NCBI RefSeq assembly: GCF_036850765.1
Contig: NC_089492.1
Coordinates: forward strand, 169,134,296-169,198,295
Direction: 5' to 3'
Length of the DNA stretch: 64,000 nt
Source: Saccopteryx bilineata
Taxonomy: Eukaryota; Chordata; Mammalia; Chiroptera; Emballonuridae
How positions within the stretch are numbered: position 1 is the stretch's first letter; every line of letters starts with the position of its first letter. Below, one piece after another: positions 12,291 through 22,072 of this stretch. A program made the translations under genes and the position numbers. A model generated the notes under the pieces. That model saw nothing but the letters and a program-made list of their open reading frames with translations, did not search any database and was not told where the DNA came from.

Positions 12291-12663
12291 TATGTGCACT
12301 GTAAAAAATTAATGAGCAATGTCGTAGAAGCAACAATCTTGACAGGACGTCATTCCTCACATTCCTATGATTACAACAGATATACCATTTCAATTTAAGA
12401 GATTGCAATTTTCGATTCAATTGGCATTTGCAATCACCATCAACAAAGCTAAGGGCCAATCTTTAGAATTGTGCGCTTTAGATTTACACATGGATTGCTT
12501 CTCACATAGACAATTATATGTTGCGTATTCTAGACTCAGCAAACCAGACTATCTCTATATCTGCACAGACAATGAAACAACAAAAATATTGTGTACCCAC
12601 AAGCATTGTGAAATTAAACATATTAGAAACGTGCACTTTCTCTTTTCTTTCTTTTCTATTTAA
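12291..12663 (+). pseudogene. Helitron PIF1-like helicase C-terminal remnant
   Basis: Contains the last helicase motifs of the helitron gene: 'NVVEATILTG' then, in a shifted frame, 'FQFKRLQFSIQLAFAITIN' followed by 'KAKGQSL', 'QLYVAYSRLSKPDYLYI' and 'DNETTKI'. 'TINK-x-x-GQSL' and 'LYVA-x-SR' are the family's motif V/VI region. ATP-binding motifs I-IV are missing because of the internal deletion. It lies immediately before the terminal hairpin and CTAG. Confidence 0.85.
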
Positions 12664-12722
12664 CCAGACTGAGCCACAGCAACGTGTGGCCGGGTATGGC
12701 TAGTAATAGTAATAAAACTTGT

Positions 12723-13123
12723 GGCCTGACCAGGCAGTGGCACAGTAAATAGAGTGATGGACTTGGATGTGGAAAACCCAGGTACGAAATCCCAAGGTTA
12801 CCAGCTTGAGTGTAGGCTCACCAGCTTGAGCGTGGGTTCACTGGCTTGAGTGTGGGGATCATAGACATGAACCCGTGGTCTCTGGCTTGAGCCCAAAGGT
12901 CACTAGCTTGAAGTCTAAGGTTGCTGACTTGAGAAAGTGGTCACTCACTCTCCTGTAGCTTTCCCCACCCCCACACCTGTCAAGGCACATATGAAAAAGC
13001 AATCAATGAACAACTAAAAAGTTGCAACAAAGAATTGATACTTCTCAACTCTTTCTCTTCCTGTCTGTCTGTCCCTATTTGTCCATCTCTCTGACTCTCT
13101 TGCTGTCTCTGTCAAATAATTAG

Positions 13124-13144
<21 letters not shown>
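12723..13144 (+). mobile_element. Ves-like SINE, 'gcctgacc' lineage, with (AAT)n tail
   Basis: Head 'ggcctgaccaggcagtgg', repeated 'cttgag' phrases, 'caaggcacatatgaaaaagc' and a CT-rich stretch, then a tail that became an AAT microsatellite (about 13123-13152). Flanks aataaaactt match (12711-12720, 13148-13157). It is inserted in the old L1 about 20 bp past the Helitron end. Confidence 0.87.
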
Positions 13145-13154
<10 letters not shown>

Positions 13155-13161
13155 CTTTTAT

Positions 13162-13560
13162 CTTTTTTTTTTTTTTTTTCATTTTTCTGAAGCTGGAAAC
13201 AGGGAGAGACAGTCAGACAGACTCCCGCATGCACCCGACCGGGATCCACCCGGCACGCCCACCAGGGGCGATGCTCTGCCCACCAGGGGGCGATGCTCTG
13301 CCCCTCCGGGGCGTCGCCATGTTGCGACCAGAGCCACTCTAGCGCCTGGGGCAGAGGCCACAGAGCCATCCCCAGCGCCCGGGCCATCTTTGCTCCAATG
13401 GAGCCTTGGCTGCGGGAGGGGAAGAGAGACAGAGAGGAAAGCGCGGCGGAGGGGTCGAGAAGCAAATGGGCGCCTCTCCTGTGTGCCCTGGCCGGGAATC
13501 GAACCCGGGTCCTCCGCACGCTAGGCCGACGCTCTACCGCTGAGCCAACCGGCCAGGGCC
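13162..13560 (-). mobile_element. Ves-like SINE, 'ggccctgg' lineage, inserted in a SINE tail
   Basis: Minus-strand SINE with a T-run at its left (about 13162-13181) and tRNA-like head at the right. It is flanked by a perfect 17-bp duplication, aataataaaacttttat, at 13145-13161 and 13561-13577. The duplication includes part of the microsatellite tail of the preceding SINE. Confidence 0.93.
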
Positions 13561-13567
13561 AATAATA

Positions 13568-13721
13568 AAACTTTTATAAAAAAATATAGGAAATTATTTT
13601 TTTTACCTTAAGGTAAGTAAGTATTTCTTAACAGGCTATAGAAAGCATTAACCAAAGGAAAATATTAATAAATAGGACTAAATTATAATTAAGAACTTCT
13701 ATTCATCAAAAGTATTAGTCA
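13568..13721 (+). mobile_element. Old L1 ORF2 fragment, piece 2
   Basis: Continues piece 1: degenerate ORF2 sequence including 'aaagcattaaccaaagg' and 'aagaacttctattcatc', a well-conserved stretch in old mammalian L1s. Confidence 0.75.
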
Positions 13722-14060
13722 GCCTGACCAGGCGGTGGTGCAGTGGATGGAGTGTTGGACTGAAATGCAGAGGACGCAGGTTCAAGACTCCAAGGTTGCC
13801 AGCTTGAGCATAGGCTCATCTGGTTTGAGAAAAGCTCACCAGCTTGGACCCACGGTCACTGGCTTGAGCAAGGGGTTACTCGGTTTGCTGCAGGCCCACA
13901 GTCAAGGCACATATGAGAAAGCAATCAATGAACAACTAAGGTGTTGCAACAAAAAACTGATGATTGATGCTTCTCATCTCTCTCCGTTCCTGTCTGCCTG
14001 TCCTTATCTGTCCCTATCTATCCCTCTCTCTGACTCTCTCTCTGTCTCTGTAAAAAAAAA
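13722..14060 (+). mobile_element. Ves-like SINE, 'gcctgacc' lineage, well preserved
   Basis: Starts 'gcctgaccaggcggtggtgc' and ends in a poly(A) tail. It is flanked by a perfect 14-bp duplication, aaaagtattagtca, at 13708-13721 and 14061-14074. Confidence 0.93.
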
Positions 14061-14438
14061 AAAAGTATTAGTCAATTGGCTGTACCCAAAAGGATATCCA
14101 CAAATTAAAAAAAGAGATACACAACTGAACAGACAAATGGGCAAAAGACAAGCACTAAGCAAAAGAGGATATCTAGTGGCCCAAGAACCTATGAAATAGG
14201 GCTCTATCTAATTACTAAGTCAAGAAATAAACATCAAAACCACAATGAGGTACACTTCACTGACAAGCACTAAATGTAAGTGATGATATGGAGCCTCAGA
14301 ACCCTCAAACACTGCTAGAGTGGGGTGAGGGGTATAAATTCCAATAACAAAATTGAAAACTCAGTGGTTCTGTCTCTCATAGTCTATAACTACAGAATTC
14401 TACTCTTAGGTGAAACTCCCAACAAAAATACCTGCACA
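14061..14438 (+). mobile_element. Old L1 fragment, piece 3
   Basis: Degenerate L1 ORF2 C-terminal sequence ('atcaaaaccacaatgaggta' is the familiar L1 phrase), interrupted by the next SINE. Confidence 0.72.
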
Positions 14439-14790
14439 GGCCCTGGCCGGTTTGCTCAATGGTAGAGTGTTGGCCTGGCGTGCAGGCGTCCCGGGTTCGA
14501 TTCCCGGCCAGAGCACACAGGAGAAGTGCCCATCTGCTTCTCCACCCCTCCCCCTCTCTTGTCTCTCTCTTCCCTTCCAGCAGCCAAGGCTCCACTGGAG
14601 CAAAGTTTGCCCGGGTGCTGAGGATGGCTTTGTGGCCTCTGCCTCAGGCACTAGAATGGCTCTGATTGCAGCAGAGCGACGCCCCAAGATGGGCGGAGCA
14701 TCGCCCCCTGGTGGGCATGCTGGGTGGATCCCGGTCGGGCGCATGCGGGAGTCTGTCTGTCTGCCTCCCTGTTTCCAGCTTTGGGGGAAA
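14439..14790 (+). mobile_element. Ves-like SINE, 'ggccctgg' lineage
   Basis: Starts 'ggccctggccggtttgctca', keeps a clear B-box-like 'gggttcgattcc', and ends in an A-rich tail. It is flanked by a perfect 15-bp duplication, aaaaatacctgcaca, at 14424-14438 and 14791-14805. Confidence 0.95.
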
Positions 14791-14917
14791 AAAAATACCT
14801 GCACATGGGCACCAACAGATATGCACAGGTATGTCCAAAAACAGCACTGATCAAAGTAACCCTAAACTTGAAACCACCTGAGTATTTAACAATCGAAGAA
14901 AGGATAAGGAAATTATG
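14791..14917 (+). mobile_element. Old L1 fragment, piece 4
   Basis: Continues the old L1 ('gggcaccaacagatatgcac'). It ends at the duplication ataaggaaattatg (14904-14917), whose partner ataaagaaattatg is at 33093-33106. Confidence 0.7.
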
Positions 14918-15041
14918 TCTGAAGTAGAGAGTGTAAAATGGGTGAAGGGGATCAAAAGGTATAAGCTTCCAGTTATAAGATAAAAGGGGCTGTCATAGTG
15001 ATTATAGTTAATAGTACTGTAGTGCATATTTGAAAGTTTTT
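14918..15041 (+). mobile_element. L1MA-like 3' fragment, left part
   Basis: L1 3' UTR phrases such as 'aaatgggtgaaggggatc' and 'tatagttaatagtactgt'. It is interrupted by L1-C at the site aagagtaaatctt (15042-15054) and resumes at 32920 with the next expected sequence. Confidence 0.8.
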
Positions 15042-15522
15042 AAGAGTAAATCTTGGCTGCAGAATCCAGATGGGAGGCCCAATCAGCACCCCTCCCAGCA
15101 CCTTGTGGAGGTTTGGGGCTTCCTTGGGTCCCCATGTCATAATGACAATATAAATATTAATAATGGGGGAGTGGCAAGATGGTGATGGAGTAGGCCAGGG
15201 GTTGGAAACCTATGGCACACAAGTCAGATGTGGCTCTTTTGATGGCTGCATCTGGCTCGCAGACAAATCTTTAATAAAAAAATAATAATAATAATGTTAA
15301 AAATATAAAACATTCTCATGTATTACAATTCATTTCTTTCCTACCACTCATGTTCATGGTTGCGGGTAGCTGGAGCCAATCACAGCTGTCCTACAGAACA
15401 CCACCAAATTTTTATTGGATAATGTGTAATGTACACGGGTCATTATAAGGTTAGGAAGTGAACTTCCCTCCTTTTAATCAAGTAGTCAGCTAGCTAATTG
15501 CAGAAACCTTTTGACAAAGAAG

Positions 15523-16478
15523 ATGGCTAAAAGAAAAAAAGATGAAGAGTATCATACTTTTCAGCAGGACTGGACAGAGGAATTCACCTTTGTGGAGAGA
15601 GCAGGTTCTGCAGTGTGTCTAATATGCAATGATAAAATTGCATCGATGAAACGGTCAAATATAAAGTGGCATTTCAACACACATCATACTACATTTGCAT
15701 TGAAATATCCAGAGGGGGACAGCAGGAAGAAAGCATGTCAAGATCTACTGTGCAGAGTGCAAGCTAGTCAGCAACAACTCCATGTTTGGACCCAACAAGG
15801 TGACTAGAATTCAGCTAGCTTTGCTGGTGCTTTAGCAATTGAGAGAAAAGGAAAGCCATTCACAGATGGGGAGTATGCCAAAACATTCATGTTTGATGTT
15901 GCCAATGAACTTTTTGATGACTTTTCGGATAAAGACAAAATAATCAAATTAATAAAAGACATGCCTGTCAGCAAGAACGGTTCATGATCGTACCATCATG
16001 ATGGCAAATCAAATTGAGGCAACACAAGTGAAGGACATAAATGCAGCACCATTCTTTTCTCTCGCTTTGGATGAGTCAACAGACCTAAGCTATTTATCCC
16101 AGTTCAGCGTGATTGCAAGGTATGCTGTCAGTAACACACAACGTGGGGAAAGTATTGCTGTTTTGCCTATAAAAGAGACAACAAGAGGGGAGGATTTATT
16201 TAAGTCTTTCACTGAGTTCGCTAAAGAAAAAAAATCTACCTATGAATAAACTTATTTCAGTGTGTACTGATGGTGCTTCGTGCATGGTGGGGAAAAACAG
16301 AGGATTTGTAGCACTTCTTCGTGAACATGAAAACAGAACCATTCTAAGTTTTCACTGCATCTTACATCAAGAGGAGCTCTGTGCTCAGATGTGTTGTGAG
16401 CAGCTTGGTGAGGTGATGTCACTGGTCATTTGGGTGGTCAACTTTATTCTTGCCCTAGCTTTAAATGATCTCAGTTTA
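15523..16478 (+). pseudogene. hAT transposase, N-terminal half (BED finger and first catalytic region)
   Basis: hAT transposases excise and reinsert their element. The first ATG is 15523 ('MAKRKKDEEYHTFQQDW'). A BED-type zinc finger follows ('VCLICNDKI...HFNTHH', about residues 30-55). After frame damage near 15805-15990 the catalytic region reads 'FFSLALDESTDLSYLSQF' (first acidic residue in DEST) and 'LISVCTDGASCMVGKN' (second Asp in CTDGA). The coding resembles the hAT family from which vertebrate GTF2IRD2/ZBED-type genes took their transposase domains. It is interrupted by the L1 fragment at 16479; stops at 15805 and 15985 show it is dead. Confidence 0.87.
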
Positions 16479-16905
16479 TGGATAAAGAAGATGTGGCACA
16501 TATACACTATGGAATACTACTCAGCCATAAGAAATGATGACATCGGATCATTTACAGCAAAATAGTGGGATCTTGATAACATGATATGAAGTGAAATAAG
16601 TAAATCAGAAAAAACCAGGAACTGCATTATTCCATACGTAGGTGGGACATAAAAGTGAAACTAAGAGACATTGATAAGAGTGTGGTGGTTACTAGGGGAG
16701 GGGGAAAAGGGAGAAGGAAAGGGGGAGGGGGAGGGGCACAAAGAAAACTAGATAGAAGGTGACAGAGGACAATCTGACTTTGGGTGATGGGTATGCAACA
16801 TAATTGAATGACAAGATAACCTGGACTTGCTATCTTTGAATATATGTATCCTGATTTATTGATGTCGCCCCATTAAAAAAATAAAATTTAATAAATAAAT
16901 AAATA
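16479..16905 (+). mobile_element. 5'-truncated type I L1 inside the hAT transposase
   Basis: L1 3' end starting 'tggataaagaagatgtggca', with the ORF2 tail, G-rich 3' UTR and an AAAT-rich tail. The duplication aatgatctcagttta / aataatctcagttta (16464-16478, 16906-16920) differs at one of 15 positions. The upstream ORF reads from transposase straight into L1 ORF2, which is an accident of insertion and not a fusion gene. Confidence 0.93.
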
Positions 16906-16920
16906 AATAATCTCAGTTTA

Positions 16921-17772
16921 AAACACTGCTGGATGAAGTTGGAAATAATTATCCTGGTCTGCTTCTGCACAGCAATGTGCGTTGGTTGTCGAGCCATTTC
17001 ACGGCTTGTCTGAGCAAAATCTGAACTTTTCTTGAAATGAAAAACATCAAGCAGCCTGAGTTAGCTAACACTGAGTGACTCCTGAAGTTCTACTATCTCG
17101 TGGACATGACTAAACATCTGAACCAGCTCAATGTGAAAATGCAAGGCATTGGAAATACAGTCTTAGTTAGCCCTTCAACAAGCAGTGTTTGCATTTGAAA
17201 ACAAGCTGGAACTCTTCATTGCCAACATTGAAACAGGTTGTTTACTACACTTTGAAAAACTGGAAGAGTTTAAAGATGCATGCACAGCAAGTGACCCTGC
17301 TCAACACCTTGATCTCCAGCAGCTAGCGGGCTTCACATCTAATCTCCTGCAGTCATTCAAAGCATATATTGGAGAATTTTGTGAGTGCACCCATCTTTTT
17401 AAGTTCATCACCCATCCACATGAGTGTGCAGTTGACAGTGTCTACCTGAGTTACATTCCCGGTGTCTCCGTCAGAGATTTTGAGCTACAAGCTGCTGATC
17501 TGAAGGCCTCAGACATCTGGGTGAATAAGTTCAAGTCACTGAATGAAGATTTGGAAAGACTTGCACAACAGCAGGCAGAGTTGGTGAGCAAACAAAAGTG
17601 GGGAGAAATGAGAAAACTTCAACCCGTGGACCAGCTGATTGTCAAAACTTGGAATGCTCTTCCCATCACATACCACACACTGCAGCATGTACGTATTGCT
17701 GTACTGACAATGTTTGGCTCTACATATACATGTGAGCAGTCTTTCTCACATCTAAAAAACGTTAAGACCAAC
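16921..17772 (+). pseudogene. hAT transposase, C-terminal half with hATC dimerisation region
   Basis: Continues the transposase after the L1 fragment. From 17185 the frame is open: 'MFAFENKLELFIANIETG', 'FKDACTASDPAQHLDLQQL', 'TWNALPITYHTLQH' and the conserved hATC end 'YTCEQSFSHLKNVKTN'. The open frame appears to run to 18006, but the part after 17772 is translated from an inserted LTR-like element. The true last residues lie at 18480-18584. About 260 bp before 17185 carry frame damage. Confidence 0.87.
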
Positions 17773-18474
17773 TGTGAAGCCAGTAGCCAAGGCCATCATC
17801 ACAGTAGCCTGACTCATGCTGGTTCACATTGGATTTGGACAGACGGTAATGAAACAACAGAGCCACAAACTGGTGGGCCATTATCTTTAATCCTAGCTTG
17901 CACCCAGCAGGCAAGTAAAAAAAACACACTGGGCTCCAAAACCCACTCATTCAGCACTCACAAAGCTACTGACTTATCCGAGTTTCCTAGAATCAAAGGT
18001 TTCTAGCTCACTAGCCTCATTCTCCTTTATTCCCCATCTTCTTCTCTCTACACAAACTCTGCACTAACTGGCTTCTCTTTCAGAACTCCTCCATCTTGGC
18101 TGCCTCTTCTCTCCAACATGTGGCCTTACTCTGCTCTCCTACCTGTTCTCTGCTCTAATACTAATCTCAGGAACCAAGAGAGCAAGCTCCCAGACTGCCC
18201 CACTTTATAGTGCAGAAATCAAAACCTTTAATCCAATATACAAAATATGGAAGTCTCTAATACAAAATCACTTATCTGAGGCATGTTGGGATTGCACCAC
18301 CCCACATCAAAAGGGTGGGAAAGGCTTAGTCTTAAAACCAAGCCCCACACTACAAGGATCTTGCCTGCCCACAGCCCACCCCCAACACACATTAATATCT
18401 CCTGGGCAACAGGCTTCCACGCGGACAGCACCATCTGTAACAAAGTAAGCATAATATATTTTATCTGCCCAACA
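17773..18474. mobile_element. Solo-LTR-like insertion in the transposase gene
   Basis: A 702-bp segment beginning TGTGAAGCC and ending CCCAACA, so TG...CA bounded. It is flanked by a 5-bp duplication, ccaac (17768-17772 and 18475-18479). Transposase sequence stops before it and resumes right after it. This is what a solo long terminal repeat of an endogenous retrovirus looks like. I recognise no coding in it and cannot name the family; orientation is undetermined. Confidence 0.72.
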
Positions 18475-18479
18475 CCAAC

Positions 18480-18664
18480 CTATGATCATATTTAATGGAC
18501 GGAAGTCTCAATGCCTGAATGAAGCTTAACCTCATCACGTATCAACCAGACTACAAAGCCATCAGCAAAACCATGAAGCACTAGAAGTCACATTAATGGT
18601 AAGAAGTACCTTATTCATCATTGGTTAGCAACAGCATAACAATGTTATTAAAAAGAATTCAGAG
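18480..18664 (+). pseudogene. hAT transposase, last residues and start of 3' UTR
   Basis: Translation continues where the LTR-like insertion interrupted it: 'LMDGSLNA', stop, 'MKLNLITYQPDYKAISKTM', then 'KH' and a stop at 18582-18584. This is the usual end of this transposase family. The segment then enters non-coding sequence and is cut by L1-B at aaaagaattcagag (18651-18664). Confidence 0.85.
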
Positions 18665-20745
18665 ATGATGTCAGAGTGATGGCACAGTAAGAAGCAATAC
18701 CAATAAATCTCCCCAAAAACTCAACAAGATCTTCAACCAGAAACAGAAAAACCTATCCTTGGAGCCTCCAGATGTTCTGCAATACACACGAAGGTATGGC
18801 TGAATGAAAAAATGGTTAAGTATATAATCAAATTCCAAAGGAAATAAGGAGTAAGAAACACTCCACCTTCCTCACTAACTTAAATAAGGGCTGCTTTCAC
18901 TGGGAACTGAGAGTATAGGAAATAAGGCGGTCAAAGGGGGTGAATAGATCCAGGTTGTGGCACAAACGGCCAAACCAGGCTGTGGCACAGAGATCCAAGC
19001 CAAAAAAAAACTGTGCTTGTGGCAACCCAGTCAATACAAGCTAACGCTCGCGCCAAACCCAGACAAAGAAAGACACTTGGGACAGCCATCCGCCCCAATC
19101 TCCTGGTTGGCACATGCAGATAGTGGGTGAGACATTCCTCCTAGATCCGCATGTTCCCGGACAGAGAGGCAGAGTCAGGGGCCTCTGGGTGGGCCAAAAA
19201 CAGAATTTCGGGCTGCCCCAGCGCCCTGAAAAAGCCGTGCACAGGGAGGGAGCAAGAGCTAATTCCAATGCTGGAACTTTTCGTGTGAACAGGGGTCTCA
19301 TTCGCAGTGAGAGGCGGCCTGCTCCATATCCCAGTCTGCGCGCACAGATAGTGAGCGAGAGATTCCTCCAAGCACCCCGGGAGTGGGCACCCACCCATGA
19401 TACCAAACAGAGGGGCAGAGTCAGAGGTCTTGGTGTGGGTGGAAGCCCCGCCTGATTATGCTAGCAGCTCTGACTGATTAAGCCTCACCCAGAGCCCTGC
19501 ACGGAGAAGGAATAGAGTGGGGATTTGCCAGCTCTTTGAGCCTCTTGCTCTCCAGGCACAGGCAGCAGCAACCCCATAGCTGGATCATCAGGCTACTAAT
19601 TCAGGAAGGAAAGACTAGGAGAGAGGCTCCAGGAACACAGACTCTCTCACTGTCAGAGCCTACAAATGCTAATGAGCCTCAACTGCCAACGAGACTGAAG
19701 CCCAATATATGAAATCGCCATAGAGACTTATCAACTGCAAACTTCTACCTAAGCTTGCCACAGGGGCAGAACTCAGGAGACAAAGTCACCAACCAGGAAG
19801 GGGGAGAGAAAAGAAAAAGCAAGATGATAACCCCTCAAAATCAAGAATAATCCACAGACTTTATAACCTATCCCATTTTATTATATTTGTTCATTTGTTT
19901 CTCTTATCTTCATGTCTTGATTATTTTTTCCTCTTCCAATTTGCTCGTTTAATTCTCTGCCGGTCTTACTCTCTCCTCTCCTTGGACTACACTATACATA
20001 AGTGTTACATCTCCCATTATCTTTTCTTTCTTCTATCTTTCTCTCTATGAGGGTTGCACTCCAAAACCCTTAACTCTCTCTCTCTCTCCTTTTTTTCTTT
20101 TTTTTTTTAGTGGTTCCCTCTTTTTTTTCCTTTCTTTTCTCCCTCTATATTAGTTTCTTCCTTTCTCCTTTACATCTCCTCTCATTCAATCCTCAATAAC
20201 AAACAAATTATTTTATCTGGGACTCAAACTTATGTTTCTGGCGTTTTGGGTTTTTTTTACTTCGATTTTTAACTCACTAGCAGTGCTCCCAACCCTGGCT
20301 CTCCATTTTATCTAGTTCTTGTTTCACTAAATGAAATAGTAATTTTTAAAATTTCCCCCCTTTTTCCTGTGTCCCTCTTATTCCTCTCATCATATCTCTT
20401 AGTCAACCAACACCTAAAAGCAAAGCATTTCATTCTTGACCCAAATTTTTTCCTTATTTGCATTTTGTGGGTCCATAACCCCTTTTTTTGCCCCTTTATC
20501 AATTCTCCCTAACTCAGGCCCTCCATTATACATATTGTTTGTTTTATTTAGCACAATATAATTCATAGTTCACCACAAACTTTTCTCAAGAAGGAGGGGA
20601 GAGGAGAGGAAAGAAAAAAAGAGGGGGGGGAAATAAATTTATTTAATTTTTAATTTTTTTAAAATTCTTTATTTTTTATTTTTATTTTTTTAACTTTTTA
20701 TTCTTTATTAATTTTCATAAATACTATCAACAAAACCACCCTCAG

Positions 20746-21735
20746 ATGCCATTAAGAAATATGAAATCAAATATCATGGATACAAAAGAAAGAGAGGTAA
20801 GACAGATAGATGAGGAAAAATCAATGGAGAAAAAATTTAGTATATTGGAAACCTTGAAGCTAAATGACAGAGAATATAAAATATATATCCTAAAAATACT
20901 CAGAGATATACAAGAAAACACAGAAAAGCAATTTAGGAAGCTCAGAAAACAACTCAATGAACACAAAGAATATATTACCAAGAAAATTGAAACTATAAAA
21001 ACAAATCAAACAGAGATGAAAAACTCAATTCATGAGCTGAAAAACGAAGTAACAAGCTTAGCTAATAGAACAGGCGAGATAGAAGAGAGGATTAGTGAAA
21101 TAGAAGACAAGCAACTTGAAGCACAACAGAGAGAAAAAGAAAGAGACTCAAAAACTAAAAAAATGAGATAGCCCTACAGGAACTGTCTTACTCCATCAAA
21201 AAGAATAAAATAAGAATAATAGGTATATCAGAGGGAGAAGAGAGAGAAAATGGAATGGAGAATGTATTCAAACAAATAATAGATGAGAACTTCCCAAGCC
21301 TGTGGAAAGAACAAAAGCCTCAAATTAAAAAGCAAACAGAACTCCGAGTTTTCTTAACCTCAACAAAGCTACTCCAAGGCACATCATAATGAAATTGGCA
21401 CAAACCAATGACAAAGAAAAAATTCTCAAGGCAGCCAGGGAAAAGAGAAATAAAACATATAAAGAAAGGCCCATTAGATTATCATCAGATTTCTCAACAG
21501 AAAATCTATAAGCTAGAAGAGAGTGGACCCCAATATTTAAAGTGCTCAAAGAGAGGAACTTTCAACCACGAATACTATACCCATCAAAGTTATCCTTCAA
21601 ATACATAGGAGAAATAAAAACATTCACAGATACAGAAAAGATGAGGGAATTTATCATCAGAAAACCCCCACTCCAGGAATTACTAAAGGGGGTTCTCCAA
21701 CCCGATACAAAGAACAAAAAACAACAACAATAAAA
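20746..21735 (+). pseudogene. L1-B ORF1, broken
   Basis: ORF1p homologue. From ATG 20746 the N-terminal and coiled-coil part is open for 141 codons ('MPLRNMKSNIMDTKEREV', then a Lys/Glu-rich helix with 'EIEERISEIEDKQLEAQ'). A stop at about 21169 is followed by shifted frames containing the C-terminal RNA-binding domain ('YTHQSYPSN', then 'KLSFKYIGEIKTFTDTEKM' and 'LLKGVLQPD', 21542-21733). Order and spacing are normal for L1 ORF1. Confidence 0.83.
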
Positions 21736-22072
21736 CAAAAATAAAAGCTCCACCAAGAACACAATAAAACCAAATTTAAATTGTAACAACAAAAAAAAAA
21801 ACGGGAGGGACAGAGGATGGAGATTAACAGTAGCAAAGGACGATGGAGTACAAAAGTACTCACATGATAGTGCACTACAATGAACAGGGTAGGAACCCTT
21901 TTCATTATTTAATGTTAATCACCATTGAAAAAACCACCAGAGAAGCATATGATTTAAAATAGATAGCAACAGAGGAAAGATGTTTGGAATACCACCAAAT
22001 AACAATAAAAGATAGAAAAACGAAAGAGAAGGATCAAACAAGACACAAAACTAACAGAAAGTAATCTATAAA

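Larger units (their letters stand above)
2301..12703 (+). mobile_element. Helitron (HeliBat-like), split by L1-A
   Basis: Helitrons are rolling-circle DNA transposons that insert between A and T, begin with TC and end with a hairpin followed by CTRR. Here the left end is A|TC at 2300/2301. The right end has the perfect 6-bp stem GCCACA...TGTGGC (12673-12678, 12685-12690), then CTAG at 12700-12703 followed by T. Rep-type coding lies on both sides of L1-A, and a PIF1-like helicase tail lies just before the 3' hairpin. Without L1-A the element is about 2.2 kb, so much of the Rep/helicase gene has been deleted internally. Both termini are intact, making it an internally deleted, presumably non-autonomous copy. 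Confidence 0.88.

Noticed and set aside
14439..14520. tRNA-like sequences with A and B boxes
   Set aside because: They are the tRNA-derived heads of SINEs, followed by SINE body and tail, and are not stand-alone tRNA genes.
16242..16565. Apparent fusion of transposase with L1 ORF2 tail
   Set aside because: The L1 fragment is bounded by its own 15-bp duplication, so the in-frame join is accidental.
17185..18006. A 273-codon ORF that could be read as a domesticated transposase gene
   Set aside because: Its last about 78 codons are translated from the LTR-like insertion, upstream transposase parts contain stops, and the element has a complete set of transposon ends and duplications. It is a decaying transposon, not a host gene.
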